Assembly: GCA_023014485.1 (NCBI GenBank)
Contig: JAJOZX010005513.1
Coordinates: 218,501-282,500, forward strand
Direction: 5' to 3'
DNA length: 64,000 bases
Source: Bathynomus jamesi
Lineage: Eukaryota; Arthropoda; Malacostraca; Isopoda; Cirolanidae
The notes beneath the pieces are model-generated. The model was given only the letters and a program-made list of their open reading frames with translations. It was not told the origin of the DNA and did no database searches. The translations under genes and the position numbers were made by a program. Each line of letters starts with the position of its first letter. Position 1 is the first letter of the stretch. This document shows positions 30,150-40,934 of this stretch, piece by piece.

Positions 30150-30393
30150 AGAAGAGTTCACGATTGGAAAGCTCGGGTCGGTAGAAATAAACCCTCGATT
30201 GGAAAGGCGTCTTTATGAACTTGTATTTAATAATGACGTGGCTAACGATGAACTCTTTGTGCGTGCTTTTGATTGTATTCTAACCATATTTAAAGGTAAC
30301 TTGCCAACCGGATGTAAAGTGGGCACAAAAATAGTACTGAACGATATGAAGGCCATTTATATAGTCCAGATTTCCCTATACCTTGAGCAGTGA
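30139..30393 (+). CDS. Unknown 84-residue protein overlapping the preceding gene
   Basis: MQCEEEFTIGKLGSVEINPR ... AFDCILTIFKGNLPTG ... YIVQISLYLEQ. Overlaps the upstream gene by 11 bases. No recognised domain, no signal peptide. It is the last frame before the next transposon at 30543, and may be truncated. Confidence 0.35.
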   Translation: MQCEEEFTIGKLGSVEINPRLERRLYELVFNNDVANDELFVRAFDCILTIFKGNLPTGCKVGTKIVLNDMKAIYIVQISLYLEQ

Positions 30394-30481
30394 AATAACA
30401 TTAAACCGCGTATACAGCGTAATGCAAGGCAATAACGATGTGATTGTAGACTCGATTACGTGTGAGTTTAGTGTATTGCGC

Positions 30482-30542
30482 AGTAAAACAAAGTGAATGT
30501 ATTTATTTTCAATATATTTAACATAATTGTGTGTGTATATAC
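30482..30542. repeat. Short unit repeated on both sides of the next transposon
   Basis: GTATTTATTTTCAATATATT at 30498 recurs as GTATTTATTTTCGATATATT at 31804, right of the DD41D element, with a similar following TAATTGTGT. Confidence 0.65.
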
Positions 30543-31723
30543 CAGGGTGTCCCATAAGTCCAGCATCATAGAAGAAATTCATATTTTTCTCTTCCTACAA
30601 ACCACAATTCATATTTTTCTATTTCTACAGGCCATAATGTCTGTGAGCAAGGAAGAACGAATCCAGATAATTCTACTCATAGGAAATCGGAGTCAAAGAG
30701 AGGCCGCTGCTGAATTTAACAGACTGCATCCAGACCGCGAGCCAATAAGGGAACAGGATCCATAGAAGATAAACCACGCAGTGGACCTTCAAGGAGGTCC
30801 ACTGACGATAATACAGCGACTGCTATCCTGGCTCATTTTAACAGAAGTCCCAATAAGTCTCTTCGGCGATTGTCCGCCGAGACAGGAGTGTCAAAAAGTA
30901 GCATCCATCGCATTCTTCAGGCTCACAAATGGCATCCATATTTACTTCAGATCCTACAGAAATTAACCGAATATGATCCCGACCGGCGGATGGAATTTTG
31001 TGAATGGGCTACGGAACAATATGCTCGGGATGCCAATTTCCCGTCCACCATTCTGTTCAGTGACGAGGCTGTTTTTTATGGAAATGGTGAAGTAAATCGA
31101 CAGAATACCCGCTACTGGTCTCAAAACAATCCTCACTGGTATACCTCTTCAAAGGAACAAGGTGCATCTCGGGTGATGGTATGGTGTGGCATTTGGAAGG
31201 ATCGCATCATAGGCCCCCTCTTTTTCGATGAACATGTCACTGGAGGCACCTACCTACGTATGCTCAAGGAAGAAGCATTTCCCAGTGTCTTGAACGAAGG
31301 AGGAAATTTCCCAACATGGTTCCATTCCAGCAAGACGGCGCTCCTGCACATTACAGCACCCAAGTAAGGGAATACCTGTACCAACAATTCCCTGGTCATT
31401 AGATAGGACGTCGAGGGCCTGTGGAATGGCCAGCTAGAAGCCCGGATCTCACGCCACTAGATTTTTATCTCTGGGGCCACTTGAAAGCGCTGGTATACGC
31501 AGAGAAAATTAGGAGTGTTGAACATTTGCGGCATCGCATTATTGGGGCATGTAACACCATTACTTCTGACATCATTCACCGTGTGCTTGCTGACTAGGTA
31601 TTACGTCTGAATTTGTATATTGAAAACAATGGTGGACATATTGAGCACGTTCTGTAAATAAAAGCTTTTGTTTTGCCTTTTTTTATTATTTTTCCTATGA
31701 TGCCGGACTTATGGGACACCCTG
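30543..31723 (+). mobile_element. DD41D mariner-group element, family A, copy 2
   Basis: Inverted ends CAGGGTGTCCCATAAGTC and GACTTATGGGACACCCTG with TA at the right border (31724-31725) and TA-C at the left. The length of about 1.18 kb is full size. The first 90 bases hold a tandem duplication of a CATATTTTTCTCTTCCTACA unit (also in copy 3). Confidence 0.92.
30638..31657 (+). pseudogene. DD41D transposase, family A, several lesions
   Basis: MSVSKEERIQIILLIGNRSQ begins the N-terminal HTH. A deletion after 30748 (copy 3 has about 40 more bases) breaks the frame. From 30870 the frame reads LSAETGVSKSSIHRILQAHK, then DPDRRMEFCEWATEQYARDA, the first catalytic Asp in LFSDEAVFYGNGEV, and NRQNTRYWSQNNPHWYTSSK. 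The second catalytic region is shifted by an indel at about 31323. The third, SPDLTPLDFYLWG, lies in another frame, where TAG replaces Trp in two places. Not functional. Confidence 0.88.
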
Positions 31724-31965
31724 TATATTTCTCGTGGACTGCTATATTGATGGTTATACGTTTTGTATTTATTTTTTTATTTTGTGAGGTAGAAGATAGT
31801 GTGTGTATTTATTTTCGATATATTTAATTATTTAATATAATTGTGTATATATATATATTTCTCCTGTACTGTTATATTGATGGTTATATTTTTTGATTAT
31901 ATACATATTCCTCGTTCATATTTCTTATACTAATATTTTAAATTTTTTTTTTATCATTCCAATGT
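31724..31965. repeat. Imperfect tandem duplication right of the DD41D copy
   Basis: TATTTCTCGTGGACTGCTAT then ATTGATGGTTATA (31727) recurs as TATTTCTCCTGTACTGTTAT then ATTGATGGTTATA (31856); period about 130 bases. No gene. Confidence 0.65.
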
Positions 31966-31966
31966 A

Positions 31967-33232
31967 TCAGGTTATCCCATAAGTAATGTCGTTTTTTACG
32001 ATAGATTAAGTTTAAACTAGTCCTCGGTTTAAGCATAAATTTTCCGAAGGTTATATCTTCGAAGAGATCTATCGTGTTTCGCTACATACTTTACAGACCT
32101 TGACCAGTGAAGACGTGTGTTTTGCTTTATGGGAACCCCTCATAAACATGGTGGTATCAGAAGAGCATATCAGGCATATAATGCTTTACGAGTTCAAAAA
32201 AAGGAATAGTGCTACTGGAGCAACGCGAAACATTCAGGACGTTTATGGCAACGATATTCGCATGTGAGGAAATGTCAAAGATGGTTTCAAAAGTTTAGGA
32301 ATGGTGACTGCTGTTTGACGGATGCAGCACGCTCTGGACGCCTTGCTGAGTTTGATGATGACTTGCTGTTAGCCGCACTTGAAGAAGACTGTTCAACAAC
32401 TGTCGAAGAAGTGGCCCAGAAACTCAATTCATCCCCGTCCACCATCCATCGACATTTGCAACAACTCGGGAAAGTGCCTAAGTTAGGAAAATGGGTGCCA
32501 CATGAATTGTCGGTCGACAATCTGAGGGTGCGGGTAAATATTAGCACAGCTCTTCATTTCCGTGAACTCCAAGATCCGTTTTTGCACCGTTTAGTGACGA
32601 TGAAAAGTGGATACTGTACCAGAATATTAAGCACGTCGACAGTGGGTTTGTGCCGGAGAACCAGCGACACCACAGCCAAAACCAAATCTTCACTCGGAAG
32701 GTGTTGCTTAGTGTTTGGTGGGATAAAGGTGGTGTAATACACTTTGAAGCCTTACCACACAACCAAACAATCACCGCTCAAGTTTACTGTCAACAACTGG
32801 ATCGATTGAACACACTACTAAAAGAAAAGAGACCTTTGGTTAATCGGAAAGGAATCGTGTTCCATCACGACAATGCACGTCCTCATACCGCTCGGATCAC
32901 TTCTGCAAAAATTGAGGAGCTTGGGTGGGAAGAACTTCCACATCCTCCATATTCTCCAGACCTTGCGCCTTCAGATTATCATCTCTTCAGGAGTCTGGAG
33001 AACTATCTTGACGAGAAACAGTATACTTGTTTAGATGACCTGCACACCAGTCTTTGTACGTTTTTTGCCTCAAAACCGCCTGAATTTTATAAACATGGCA
33101 TTGAAAAGCTTGTAGGACGTTGGCAGTGTCATTGATTCCGATGGAAAATATATACTAGATTAAAAAGTTTCAGTTGAGTTTTTTTTGTCCTTGAAATTCC
33201 GATCTAAAAACATTACTTATGGGATGGCCTGA
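31967..33232 (+). mobile_element. Mariner (DD34D) transposon, copy 2, damaged
   Basis: Ends TCAGGTTATCCCATAAGTAA and TTACTTATGGGATGGCCTGA, with TA on each side (31965-31966, 33233-33234). Same family as copy 1 at 11306-12585, with small deletions and substitutions spread over its length. Confidence 0.93.
32149..33155 (+). pseudogene. Mariner transposase, frameshifted
   Basis: An ATG-started frame from 32149 is interrupted by a lost CT near 32175 and again near 32260; 32264-32600 keeps CQRWFQKFRNGDCCLTDAAR and KWVPHELSVDNLRV; a 3-base-type loss at GDEK (TGACGATGAAAAG) and a shift near 32690 separate it from the last open part (32650-33135), with HHDNARPHTARI and YSPDLAPSDYHLF. Premature end at WQCH because of a lost AG. 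Copy 1 is intact at all these places. Confidence 0.9.
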
Positions 33233-33264
33233 TATATTTATTTTCTAATATATTTACAGTATTT

Positions 33265-33867
33265 CGTCTTAATAAACAGAATGATGTAATGGTGTTTTAT
33301 TTAATTCTTTTAGTTGTAAACGATAATTAATTATACTAAATGGCTGGTTACGCCTTCTAAACCGACTGACGGATTTCTAAGCCAACTTTCAAGAATTAAT
33401 TAAATAAATAGCACAATTTGGTAACAACCTGAACAAGCCATTTACGCCTAAGCCAACAGTCAATAATATATGCTTTAATTAAAAAAGTAGCACAATCTGG
33501 CAACTCAACCTGTACAAGCTATTTACGCTTTCTAAGTCAACTGGTGGATTGAGCCAACTGGCGGATTTACAACTAATAAAACAGCGGTCGTTTGGCTGAA
33601 GTCTTAATATGCACTTGGCTCCTGTCAGGTGAACACCTCTCTTCCTTTCTCTCCTCTATTTCTCTTGGGGGATAACTCTGCCTCCAAGTTTCGTAACCCC
33701 TTATTGCACCTGCAACATTCCCCCCTACCCCGTGGCAACTGAGTTGTTGCATAACCCCCTTCGGTGCATACCCCTCCCCTTTGCAACATGCCCCTCCCCT
33801 TTTGCAACATTGATCATTATCTGCAACATTCTTGCACTCTCCCTTTTTGCGCCCATCCTACTGACAC
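33265..33867. repeat. Interspersed repeat R1, copy 2 (inverted relative to copy 1)
   Basis: Edges match 13013-13605: CAGAATGATGTAATGGTGTT (33280) and CATTCTTGCACTCTCCC (33827). Contains repeated TTGCAACAT and CC(A/C)ACTG(G/A)CGGAT words. The part 33640-33860 has C-rich blocks. A short related piece is at 43271-43347. Confidence 0.6.
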
Positions 33868-33879
33868 CCTGTGTGTGTA

Positions 33880-34030
33880 TATAATATTATATATATATAT
33901 ATATATGTATATGTATGTGTGTATATATATGTATGTGTATATGTATGTATTTGTATATATATGTATGTATTTGTGTATATATGTGTGTGTATATATATGT
34001 ATATATATATATATATATGTGTGTATATAT
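33880..34030. repeat. (TA)n with TATG/TGTA interruptions
   Basis: Degenerate TA/TG-rich microsatellite; translated Tyr-Ile-Met frames over it are artefacts. Confidence 0.92.
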
Positions 34031-34079
34031 GAAAATCGCGTAATTGCCCCTGTATATCGAGGACCAGATCTCAAGATTA

Positions 34080-34577
34080 TGAATACATGAAAGGAAATGA
34101 AGGAAAACTACATCAAATAAGGAACCAAGTGGAAGTAAAACAAACGACAAAATGTCACAGAAGAACGTTATTACGAGCTGTAAAGCATCAACTGACGACT
34201 CTTATACAACAAAACTGTTCAGAACTTACTCATATTCACGGACTGTTGTTATCAGCCCAAAAGATTTTATGGAAACTAGTAAAACCCTTCAAACCACCAA
34301 CCTGCGCAAAAGCTCGAATGAGGTTGAGGTTGAATAGAACAATGGGGACGCAATTGCGCTTATGTGGTTTAGTTTTCTTTCTCATTACTTTCCACGTACT
34401 CATAACCCTGGGGACTGTTACTCCAGACGCAAGGACAAACACGCGACTTTCATTACTGAAACACCAACCAAACGGACTCCTATCATCATGCCCCTTTCAC
34501 AGCCAGTGACATCTTTTCCAACTGCCATTAATATAGATGATTTCTCAACATATTATATGCATCACATATCAGCTTAG
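34080..34577 (+). pseudogene. Possible LINE linker fragment
   Basis: Two frames share the region: one rich in Lys/Arg with ILWKLVKPFK, the other with HNPGDCYSRRKDKH and SQPVTSFPTAINIDDF. The layout (basic linker, WK...PFK, then a segment before the reverse-transcriptase palm) resembles the endonuclease-RT linker of jockey-like LINEs. No catalytic motif. Low certainty. Confidence 0.3.
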
Positions 34578-34697
34578 TAAAGTATACACCACCATGATAT
34601 CAGAAAATACAGTATCCAAAATGAGTGTTTATTATTTTATTCTCTCTCTCTTTTATTATATTATATATTAATATATATATATAATATATATATATTA

Positions 34698-35168
34698 TAT
34701 TGATACACACAGACAGTGCATGGAACAAGGAACTCTTCTGGGATAATTAAATCCACTATAGTCCGAATAAGTAATGGTAAATGACAAATACCAATTCTGC
34801 CAGTTGAGGTTTAAGTTTTGGTTTTTGGCTAAAAATATAATAGTTACCCCTTTTTCTTTTTCTTTGATGCATTCAATCTGACGTGAAGGCAGCGAGTCTT
34901 TTGCTTATATGAGGTTCTAAATGTAGCATGGCTAGGTGCTTTAAACCCTAGATCCATGTCCAAAGCTGGATCCTGTCTGCTTTGCAGATAACTGGTGAGG
35001 AAGCTATATTTATGGACCTCTTTGCGAGTGACCCGTTGCCCACGTCGGGCTAGCATCATGAAAAGAAAAACTATGGTATTTGTCATTTACATTACTTATT
35101 CGGACTATAGTGGATTTAATTATCCCAGAAGAGTTCCTTGTTCCATGCACTGTCTGTGTGTATCATAA
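34698..35168. mobile_element. MITE family M2, copy 1
   Basis: About 80-base inverted ends: GACAGTGCATGGAACAAGGA ... and its complement ending GCACTGTCTGTGTGTATC. The middle holds AGCTGGATCCTGTCTGCTTT. Copy 2 is at 53307-53713. An AACTCAGAATGGTCCC-like word lies just outside one end in each copy, on opposite sides. No coding capacity. Confidence 0.82.
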
Positions 35169-35198
35169 AAAACTCAGGGGACCATTCTGAGTTCATTC

Positions 35199-35298
<100 letters not shown>

Positions 35299-35569
35299 AA
35301 TGGTCATGTATTTTTACTTTCAAAAAATATTACATCATGAAAACTTAACATTTCTCATTACAATTCATTTGTGAAATATTATTATTGCCCATTATTTTAT
35401 TAAACGTTGCAGACCCGAAGGCTTTACTGGATCTTTATGCGAATTAAGGAAAAAAAAAAGCCTGACAAATTAGTACAAAATGCATTCTCATTAAAACTGT
35501 AGATTCACCATTAAAATTAATTATATTAGAAGCCACGTAATATACTTCAAATTATAATACAGGGTGTGT

Positions 35570-35799
35570 ATAAAGTAACGCGAATGAAGAGAGAGATCCG
35601 ATTTGAATTGGTTTAAATTAGTTTCAACTTTTTTTTCAACTCTTAAAACATTTTCAACGCTTTTTTTTATAAACCTTACTATCGAATATACGGTTGTTAT
35701 AAAGTACACGTAATAAATATTACTCGTCCATATTCACTCGCGTTAATATAATTCAAATCGGATTTCTCTCTACACTCGCGTTACTTTATTCACACCCGG
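35570..35799. mobile_element. MITE of about 230 bp, CAGGGTGTGTATAAAG ends
   Basis: Left end CAGGGTGTGTATAAAGTAAC and inverted right end GTTACTTTATTCACACCCGG, flanked by TA. GCGAATG/ACTCGCG words repeat inside. Tip sequence and TA target point to a mariner-group non-autonomous element. Confidence 0.78.
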
Positions 35800-35956
35800 T
35801 ACTAATTACTCAAAAGAAATCTTAATTGGTCTTGAAATGTATTTCTGGCGTTACTTTTTTTTTTATTTTATGAGGAATTCGATCCCAGAAATTAAAAATC
35901 ATTCCAGAAAAAGACAATCTTATTTACGGAAACTTTGCTCTCTTGAAGTAAAAATA

Positions 35957-36033
35957 CAGGGTGGACCGTAAGTCGCTTTACATTCGTATTATAACGAAAC
36001 TCGCTTAGGTAAAGCGACTTATGGCCCGCCCTG
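35957..36033. mobile_element. 77-bp micro-MITE, two terminal repeats and almost nothing else
   Basis: Left arm CAGGGTGGACCGTAAGTCGC TTTAC, right arm GTAAAGCGACTTATGGCCCG CCCTG, 25-base arms separated by 27 bases; TA on both sides (35955-35956, 36034-36035). Mariner-group by tips and target. Confidence 0.85.
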
Positions 36034-36555
36034 TACATTAATTCTTTTGGTGTCGTATTATTATGACTGAAACATTCAGAAAATCCTGAAGTAAACGCTA
36101 TTTTTCATTCAAAGCCAAACAGCTGGTCTCACTTTATAAAGTTTCGACGCATTTACCAAATTTAAATGTAGATTTTATCGCTTTGTCCATAATATAATGA
36201 GCGATATTTCTATTATTATTTTGTGCCATTTGAAGTTGGTTCAATACTGTAGCAGGAGACCATCTCCACGAGAGAGTATGCGCGTATTTATGTGGTAATA
36301 AACTAATGAAAAGTGCGATTTACTTAACAGTACGTTTTGGTAGCATATTCTTCAAAGCATAAATTGATTAACTTCAGAAATTTTCACGCGACGAACTAAA
36401 TATGGTTTCTAAATTTTAAGTTATTTTGTATTACAGTTTACGATTTACAAAAATTTGTATGACGATTTACGAAGTAATTAAATCGCTTTAACTGTTTTAC
36501 TGTATAATTTTATCCTCTAAATTTAACTGTAAAGAAACGCGTGGTCTTGCTACAA

Positions 36556-36610
<55 letters not shown>

Positions 36611-37284
36611 CCACGCTATGGGAGTCAGGTACCCCGAGAACTATTTTGGTTGTAGACCCACGATGCGCAACGGAACAAGACTGGCGGTGGTTGTCTGCCG
36701 TTTAAGTCGCTTATTATTATTCACATTTGTTAAATTTGTATTCCAATATGTTACTCTTGCAATCTTTGTTTATACTCTTTTATAAAAGATATAAAATAAG
36801 AAAGAAAAACGTTCTTCCTTTCAATATTTTTTTTTCCAAATGTTTCGCAATTCACAAGCCAATCCATTCAAAATTTTTTGCAATCATTTACGGAAAATCT
36901 AAACGAAAGAGTTAACAAATAAAGATAATTTGCAGAGCCTTAAATATAAAAAGCGCTAGCAAAGCAATCGTTAATGATTATGCAACCAACTTTTCAGTTA
37001 TTGCATACAGAAACTTAGATTTTTAAAGACGTGTCACACAGAAATTTGTCAAATTTCAAAGGCACGTGATTTATGGAAGTGCAAGTCTATCAAATTCGTG
37101 CAAGATAGAATGGCGATTTTAGATGGTTCGCAGTTTTATATTCTCAGAAAAAAATGGCTGGGATTTTATAGTTAAACTACTACCTAATGTTTACATCATC
37201 TCAGATTACGGATGTAGAGTTCATCTTTCTCAGCCGCATGAACAAGGAATTTGCGTACGAAGTAAAATAGTGAGTTTACGTGCG
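36034..37284. other. No gene recognised
   Basis: Mostly unique-looking AT-rich sequence with one (TA)n tract at 36560-36609. The ORFs at 36727-36915 and 37123-37398 have no recognised domains; the end of the second overlaps the 3' tail of the LINE that follows. Confidence 0.55.
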
Positions 37285-37409
37285 TTGCTGTTATTATTGT
37301 TGTTGTTTAGCCGATCAGCCCACCCTGATCGAGCAAGCCAGCGGCACGCAGGTAACCGATCGCCCTCTCCGGAGTGGACCAGAGGTTCAGCGCACTAGTG
37401 ATGTTGTGT

Positions 37410-38039
37410 TTATTGTTGTGCTAGAGCGGTACAGTCTGTCATAATGTGTTCAATTGATTGTGGTGTGTCCTGGCACAGGTGGCAGGTGTCGTCTGTGGAG
37501 TTGTCTAGTCTGTGTTTATATGTCCGTAAGTTGGGGTGATGTCCACATCGGAATCGTGCTAAGTTAACTCGATCCAATATGCTCAGGCTGATCTCTGACC
37601 TGTTAATGGGTGGCGGCTTCTCCCCAAGGACCGCATTCACACCGAGTCGTGTCAGTTCTTTGTGGGTTAGGTGTGTGTGTGTGTGTGTGTGTTTTCTGTA
37701 CTGTGTGATGTCTGTGGGGCGTGGTATGGAATGGAGTATTTGGTTATAATGTGTGTCTGGTGTTACCTTAATGGTGCGAGGTGTCGGTGCATGATTGTAC
37801 ATGTAGTGGCAAGGGTGTTGTGGGTTAGTTGTCGCTGCTGCCATGAATTGTGTTCCCCTCATGTCTAAATGTTCCCCAACTTTCAGTATTTTTGTTTCTG
37901 TGTGCAGGTGTTCTATTGGTGTTGTTTGAGTGCATCCTGTAATGATACGAAGTGCGTTGTTTTGTATTGTCTGTAAGGTGTTTGTGTGTGTGTGTGTGTG
38001 TGAGATAATGGGTGCCCAGCATGGGCTAGCATAGTCCAT
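37410..38039 (-). pseudogene. LINE ORF2 C-terminal domain with zinc knuckle
   Basis: 210 residues starting MDYASPCWAPIISHTHTHTN, the usual region after the reverse transcriptase (LQTIQNNALRIITGCTQTTP, HLHTETKILKVGEHLDMRGT), ending in a CX2CX8HX4C knuckle (CHLCQDTPQSIEHIMTDC). This knuckle probably binds nucleic acid. HTHTHT stretches come from small CA expansions. The frame itself is open; it is separated from the RT part by the MITE at 38055-38299. Confidence 0.85.
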
Positions 38040-38054
38040 AACTGAGCGAATATA

Positions 38055-38299
38055 CAGGGTGAGTCAAAAGTAGCGCCCGATTTCTGTCAGTTGATTGTTT
38101 GTTTGCCATTTGTATTACAGTGTACAAGAAGGTAGAAATAAATGAATGACATGTTTATCTAACCATTTATTCGGGGGAAAATTATTACGGAACTGTACCA
38201 AGCTGTTTTACTTGCAATTTTCAAAGTTCTCTCCCTCGTGATCGATGCACAATTGCAGCCGAAAAAACAGAAATCGGGCTCTACTTTTGACTCACCCTG
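38055..38299. mobile_element. 245-bp MITE inserted in the minus-strand LINE
   Basis: Ends CAGGGTGAGTCAAAAGTAGC and GCTCTACTTTTGACTCACCC TG, flanked by TA (38053-38054, 38300-38301). An inner CCCGATTTCTGT/ACAGAAATCGGG pair extends the arms. Removing the element and one TA rejoins the LINE frame, so TA is the target duplication. Confidence 0.9.
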
Positions 38300-38905
38300 T
38301 ATTGTTTGTATATGAGTGCTGTTGTTTCCTGCTGGTGTCCAAAGTTTGTGCCTGTTAGTACCCTAAGTGTGTTAAGTCTTGACGTACATTTGTTTTTAAT
38401 GTCTGAATGTGGTTTGCAAAAGATAATGATGTGTTGTATGTAACCCCCAAGTATTTTGGTCCTGTGAGTGTGTGGAATGTTGTTGTTTAGTGTAAGCGCT
38501 ACTTTGAGTCTGTGTGAGAGCCAGTCTTGTATACTGTTTATGTATGTTTGTAGGTTATTTGTAGCGGTGTCGATGTTGTGGGTGGATGTTAGAGTGATGT
38601 CATCTGCATATGATGATAAGGTAAGCTTGGTATCTATGGGCGTTTGAATGTCATGCATGTATAAGTTGAACAGTGTTGGTGAGAGAACAGAGCCTTGAGG
38701 GACCCCGTTCGGAAAAAGCTTGTTTTTGGATGACCTGCCATTAAATGTGACATATGAGTATCTTCCTGAAAGATAGTTGCTCAGCCACCTTTTGGTGTTA
38801 TTGGGCATGTATGTGTTGAGTATTTTGTTTGAGAGGGAAGCGTGGGGTAGCATCAAATGCTTTACTAATGTCTATTGTTGCTAATAGTGTACGTTGAGCT
38901 GGTTG
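38300..38905 (-). pseudogene. LINE reverse transcriptase, palm region
   Basis: The frame 38856-38300 reads NTKRWLSNYLSGRYSYVTFN, FPNGVPQGSVLSPTLFNLYM (RT motif B region) and LTLSSYADDITLT with the catalytic YADD, then the thumb LQTYINSIQDWLSHRL. The upstream part (to 38905) is in another frame with AFDA-like residues, so at least one frameshift. This enzyme copies LINE RNA at the nicked target. Confidence 0.85.
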
Positions 38906-39900
38906 TCTGGAGTTTATGCCATCCATGATGTGCTGCGTGAGCTTAGTGAGTAATGTCGTGGTTGAGTGGTGAAGTCTGAATCCATGTTGAGTAGGCGATA
39001 GTGGTATATGTGGGTCGGTGATTTGTAAGATTAGTCTTTCCGTTACTTCGCAAGGTGTGCATAGTAAAGTAATGGGTCTACAGGAAGCTGGTTCTGTTGG
39101 ATTTTTGTTTGGTTTGAGTAGTGTATTAATTTTACCTTGTTTCCATATGTCAGGAATAATAGTGTTGGTATGAATATGTGCTGATATTTGTGAGAGCTAG
39201 TATTCCCTGTGGGCCCAAGTGTTTAAGGTGTATGTTAGATATGTTGTCTGGTCCAGTAGCTTTAGAATTCTTAATGTTTTTGATGATCTTGGCGGTCTGG
39301 TCTGTATTGAAGGGTGTAATGGTCGTGTCGAGTCTGTAGGTTTTCTTGTGTCTGGCTGTTTGTCTGCCTGCGTGTTTCTGGTTGTTGTCTCTGTTAAAGT
39401 GACTTATCTTTGCGTAGTGATTAACTAGAATGTTAGCTTGTTGTGTGTATGTTGGGATATTATTTTGGCTGCGACAGATAGCCACGTGTGAGGTGTGAAT
39501 GCCGCTGTTAGAGTGGGCAATGCTGTTTATATTCTTGTATAGCCTGGATGTATCTGTGGAGTGGTTTAGTGTTATGAATTCCTAAATGTTTGTTTTTCTT
39601 CGAGTTTGTTGTTTATTTCTGTGTTGAGCTGTTGTATCTGCTGTTTTATGGCTTCTGTGTGTGGTGTTTGTGTTATGTTTGAGGTTGCTACGTTGCCTTA
39701 TGAGGTGGGCTATTTCTCTAGTGTAATTTGGGTTGTATTTCCTAATGTTGCCCTCGGGTATGTATTTGTTTGCATTATTGATGATCTGATTAAATGTCTT
39801 GAGTGTTGTATTGATGTATATGATGGGTGTGCTGTTTAATGTGGTGAATTGTTCCTCAGTCTGTATTTTGAACTGTTCCCAATCAGCTTGTAATTTCTGT
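38906..39900 (-). pseudogene. LINE RT N-terminal part and linker, decayed
   Basis: 39485-39150 includes TTITPFNTDQTAKIIKNIKN SKATGPDNIS, the region just before the RT fingers; 39149-38906 holds GFR-like and (LT)QHIMDGINS segments in other frames. Many stops between 39485 and 39900. Confidence 0.7.
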
Positions 39901-40003
39901 AAGTGTGCCTAAGGCTTTTGGGGCAGAGTGTAGAACGTGTTGTAATGATGATGGGCAGGTGGTCTGATGAGTTGTTTTTCTGTTCTCCAGTGTGTGTGTG
40001 TTG

Positions 40004-40351
40004 CTAGTGAGGGGAACAGAACGTTATGTCTGGGGAGGAGTTTGAGCATCCTGCTTGATGTCGTATGTGTGTATGTTCTTCTGTATTGTTAAGAATGAAG
40101 AGGCTGTTTAGTTGTGTGGCTACGTTGGCGCCTCTGGTGTTGCTTTGGTTGTGCAGGTACCAACTAGTGTCTTTAGCATTGAAGTCTCCTCCTAAGATGA
40201 CATTAGTGAGAGAGGCCAGATTGTGTAACTGTGGATTGTAATTGGCTGGCACCTGAGGTGAACCATCTGTTGGGATGTAAATGTTGATGAGTGTGGTGTG
40301 TTTTGCGCGTGTTTTAATGTTAACTGCCTGTATTTCTATCTGTGTACGCAA
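40004..40351 (-). pseudogene. LINE endonuclease (APE-type) fragment
   Basis: TLINIYIPTDGSPQVPANYN ... ASLTNVILGGDFNAKDTSWY shows the GGDFNAKD motif of apurinic-type endonucleases, followed by AGCSNSSPDITFCSPH with the SxPDIT motif. The N-terminal third, including the start, is missing at 40353. Confidence 0.85.
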
Positions 40352-40374
40352 GTTTTATGTACACTAGCAAATGT

Positions 40375-40772
40375 GGGCCCGACGGGCCCATTTAGCTAGA
40401 CCTGCGGTGCTGGGGCCTTCGGCCCCAATAATTGGGGGACCGCAGGCCCCTCAATTACTTGAGGGGGGGATCAATAGTTAGTTTTCGGTCAAAAAAACGT
40501 ATCTATGAAAATTTTAAGCTTCACAAACCTTGATACAATGGGTTCGGATGTGAAGCTTAAGATTTTCATTGCTGCGTCCTTTTCTAGAGTTTTATTGACC
40601 GAATAATTGAAAAGAACTCAACAATAAAAATCTTAACTCGTTAGAGTAAAACGTTGAAACAAATCAAAGCGCATTTATTTCTATGTTCAGAATCGCTTAA
40701 TAGTAAATACGTGGTGTCTACAGAGGATTCAGGCAGACAGACAGGACTGCCTTTTTATAATATAGATAACGT
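40375..40772. repeat. Interspersed repeat R3, copy 1
   Basis: Matches 52690-53255: GTGGGCCC(G/T)ACGGGCCCAT, TAGTTTTCGGTCAAA, CTTGATACAATGGGTTCGGA, and GACAGGACTGCCTTTTT at the end. The second copy has an insertion of about 185 bases near 52950-53140. Class unknown; no coding capacity. Confidence 0.75.
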
Positions 40773-40934
40773 TGAAATAAAGAAAAAAAGTGAGCTTATT
40801 GCATATTTTCTATTCCCATATCAAGCGTAGTGACCAACCCTCATTAAATCATTAGTCGTTGGTTTTTCAATGTCCTAAATTGAACTCACGACTGAGAAAA
40901 GTATTCATCATCAGTGTACAGTAGTAGTATGCGA

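Larger units (their letters stand above)
37285..40353 (-). mobile_element. Minus-strand LINE (endonuclease, reverse transcriptase, CCHC), interrupted
   Basis: The 3' tail on the minus strand is GGCTAAACAACAACAATAAT (near 37305-37285), preceded by the ORF end. Order on the minus strand from 40353: endonuclease part, RT thumb-palm, C-terminal domain, tail. The 5' end stops abruptly at about 40353 where another repeat begins, so it is 5'-truncated. A 245-bp MITE (38055-38299) has inserted in it. Confidence 0.85.

Noticed and set aside
37123..37398. 91-residue ORF as a host gene
   Set aside because: Its last third overlaps the LINE 3' tail in antisense; no domain in the rest.
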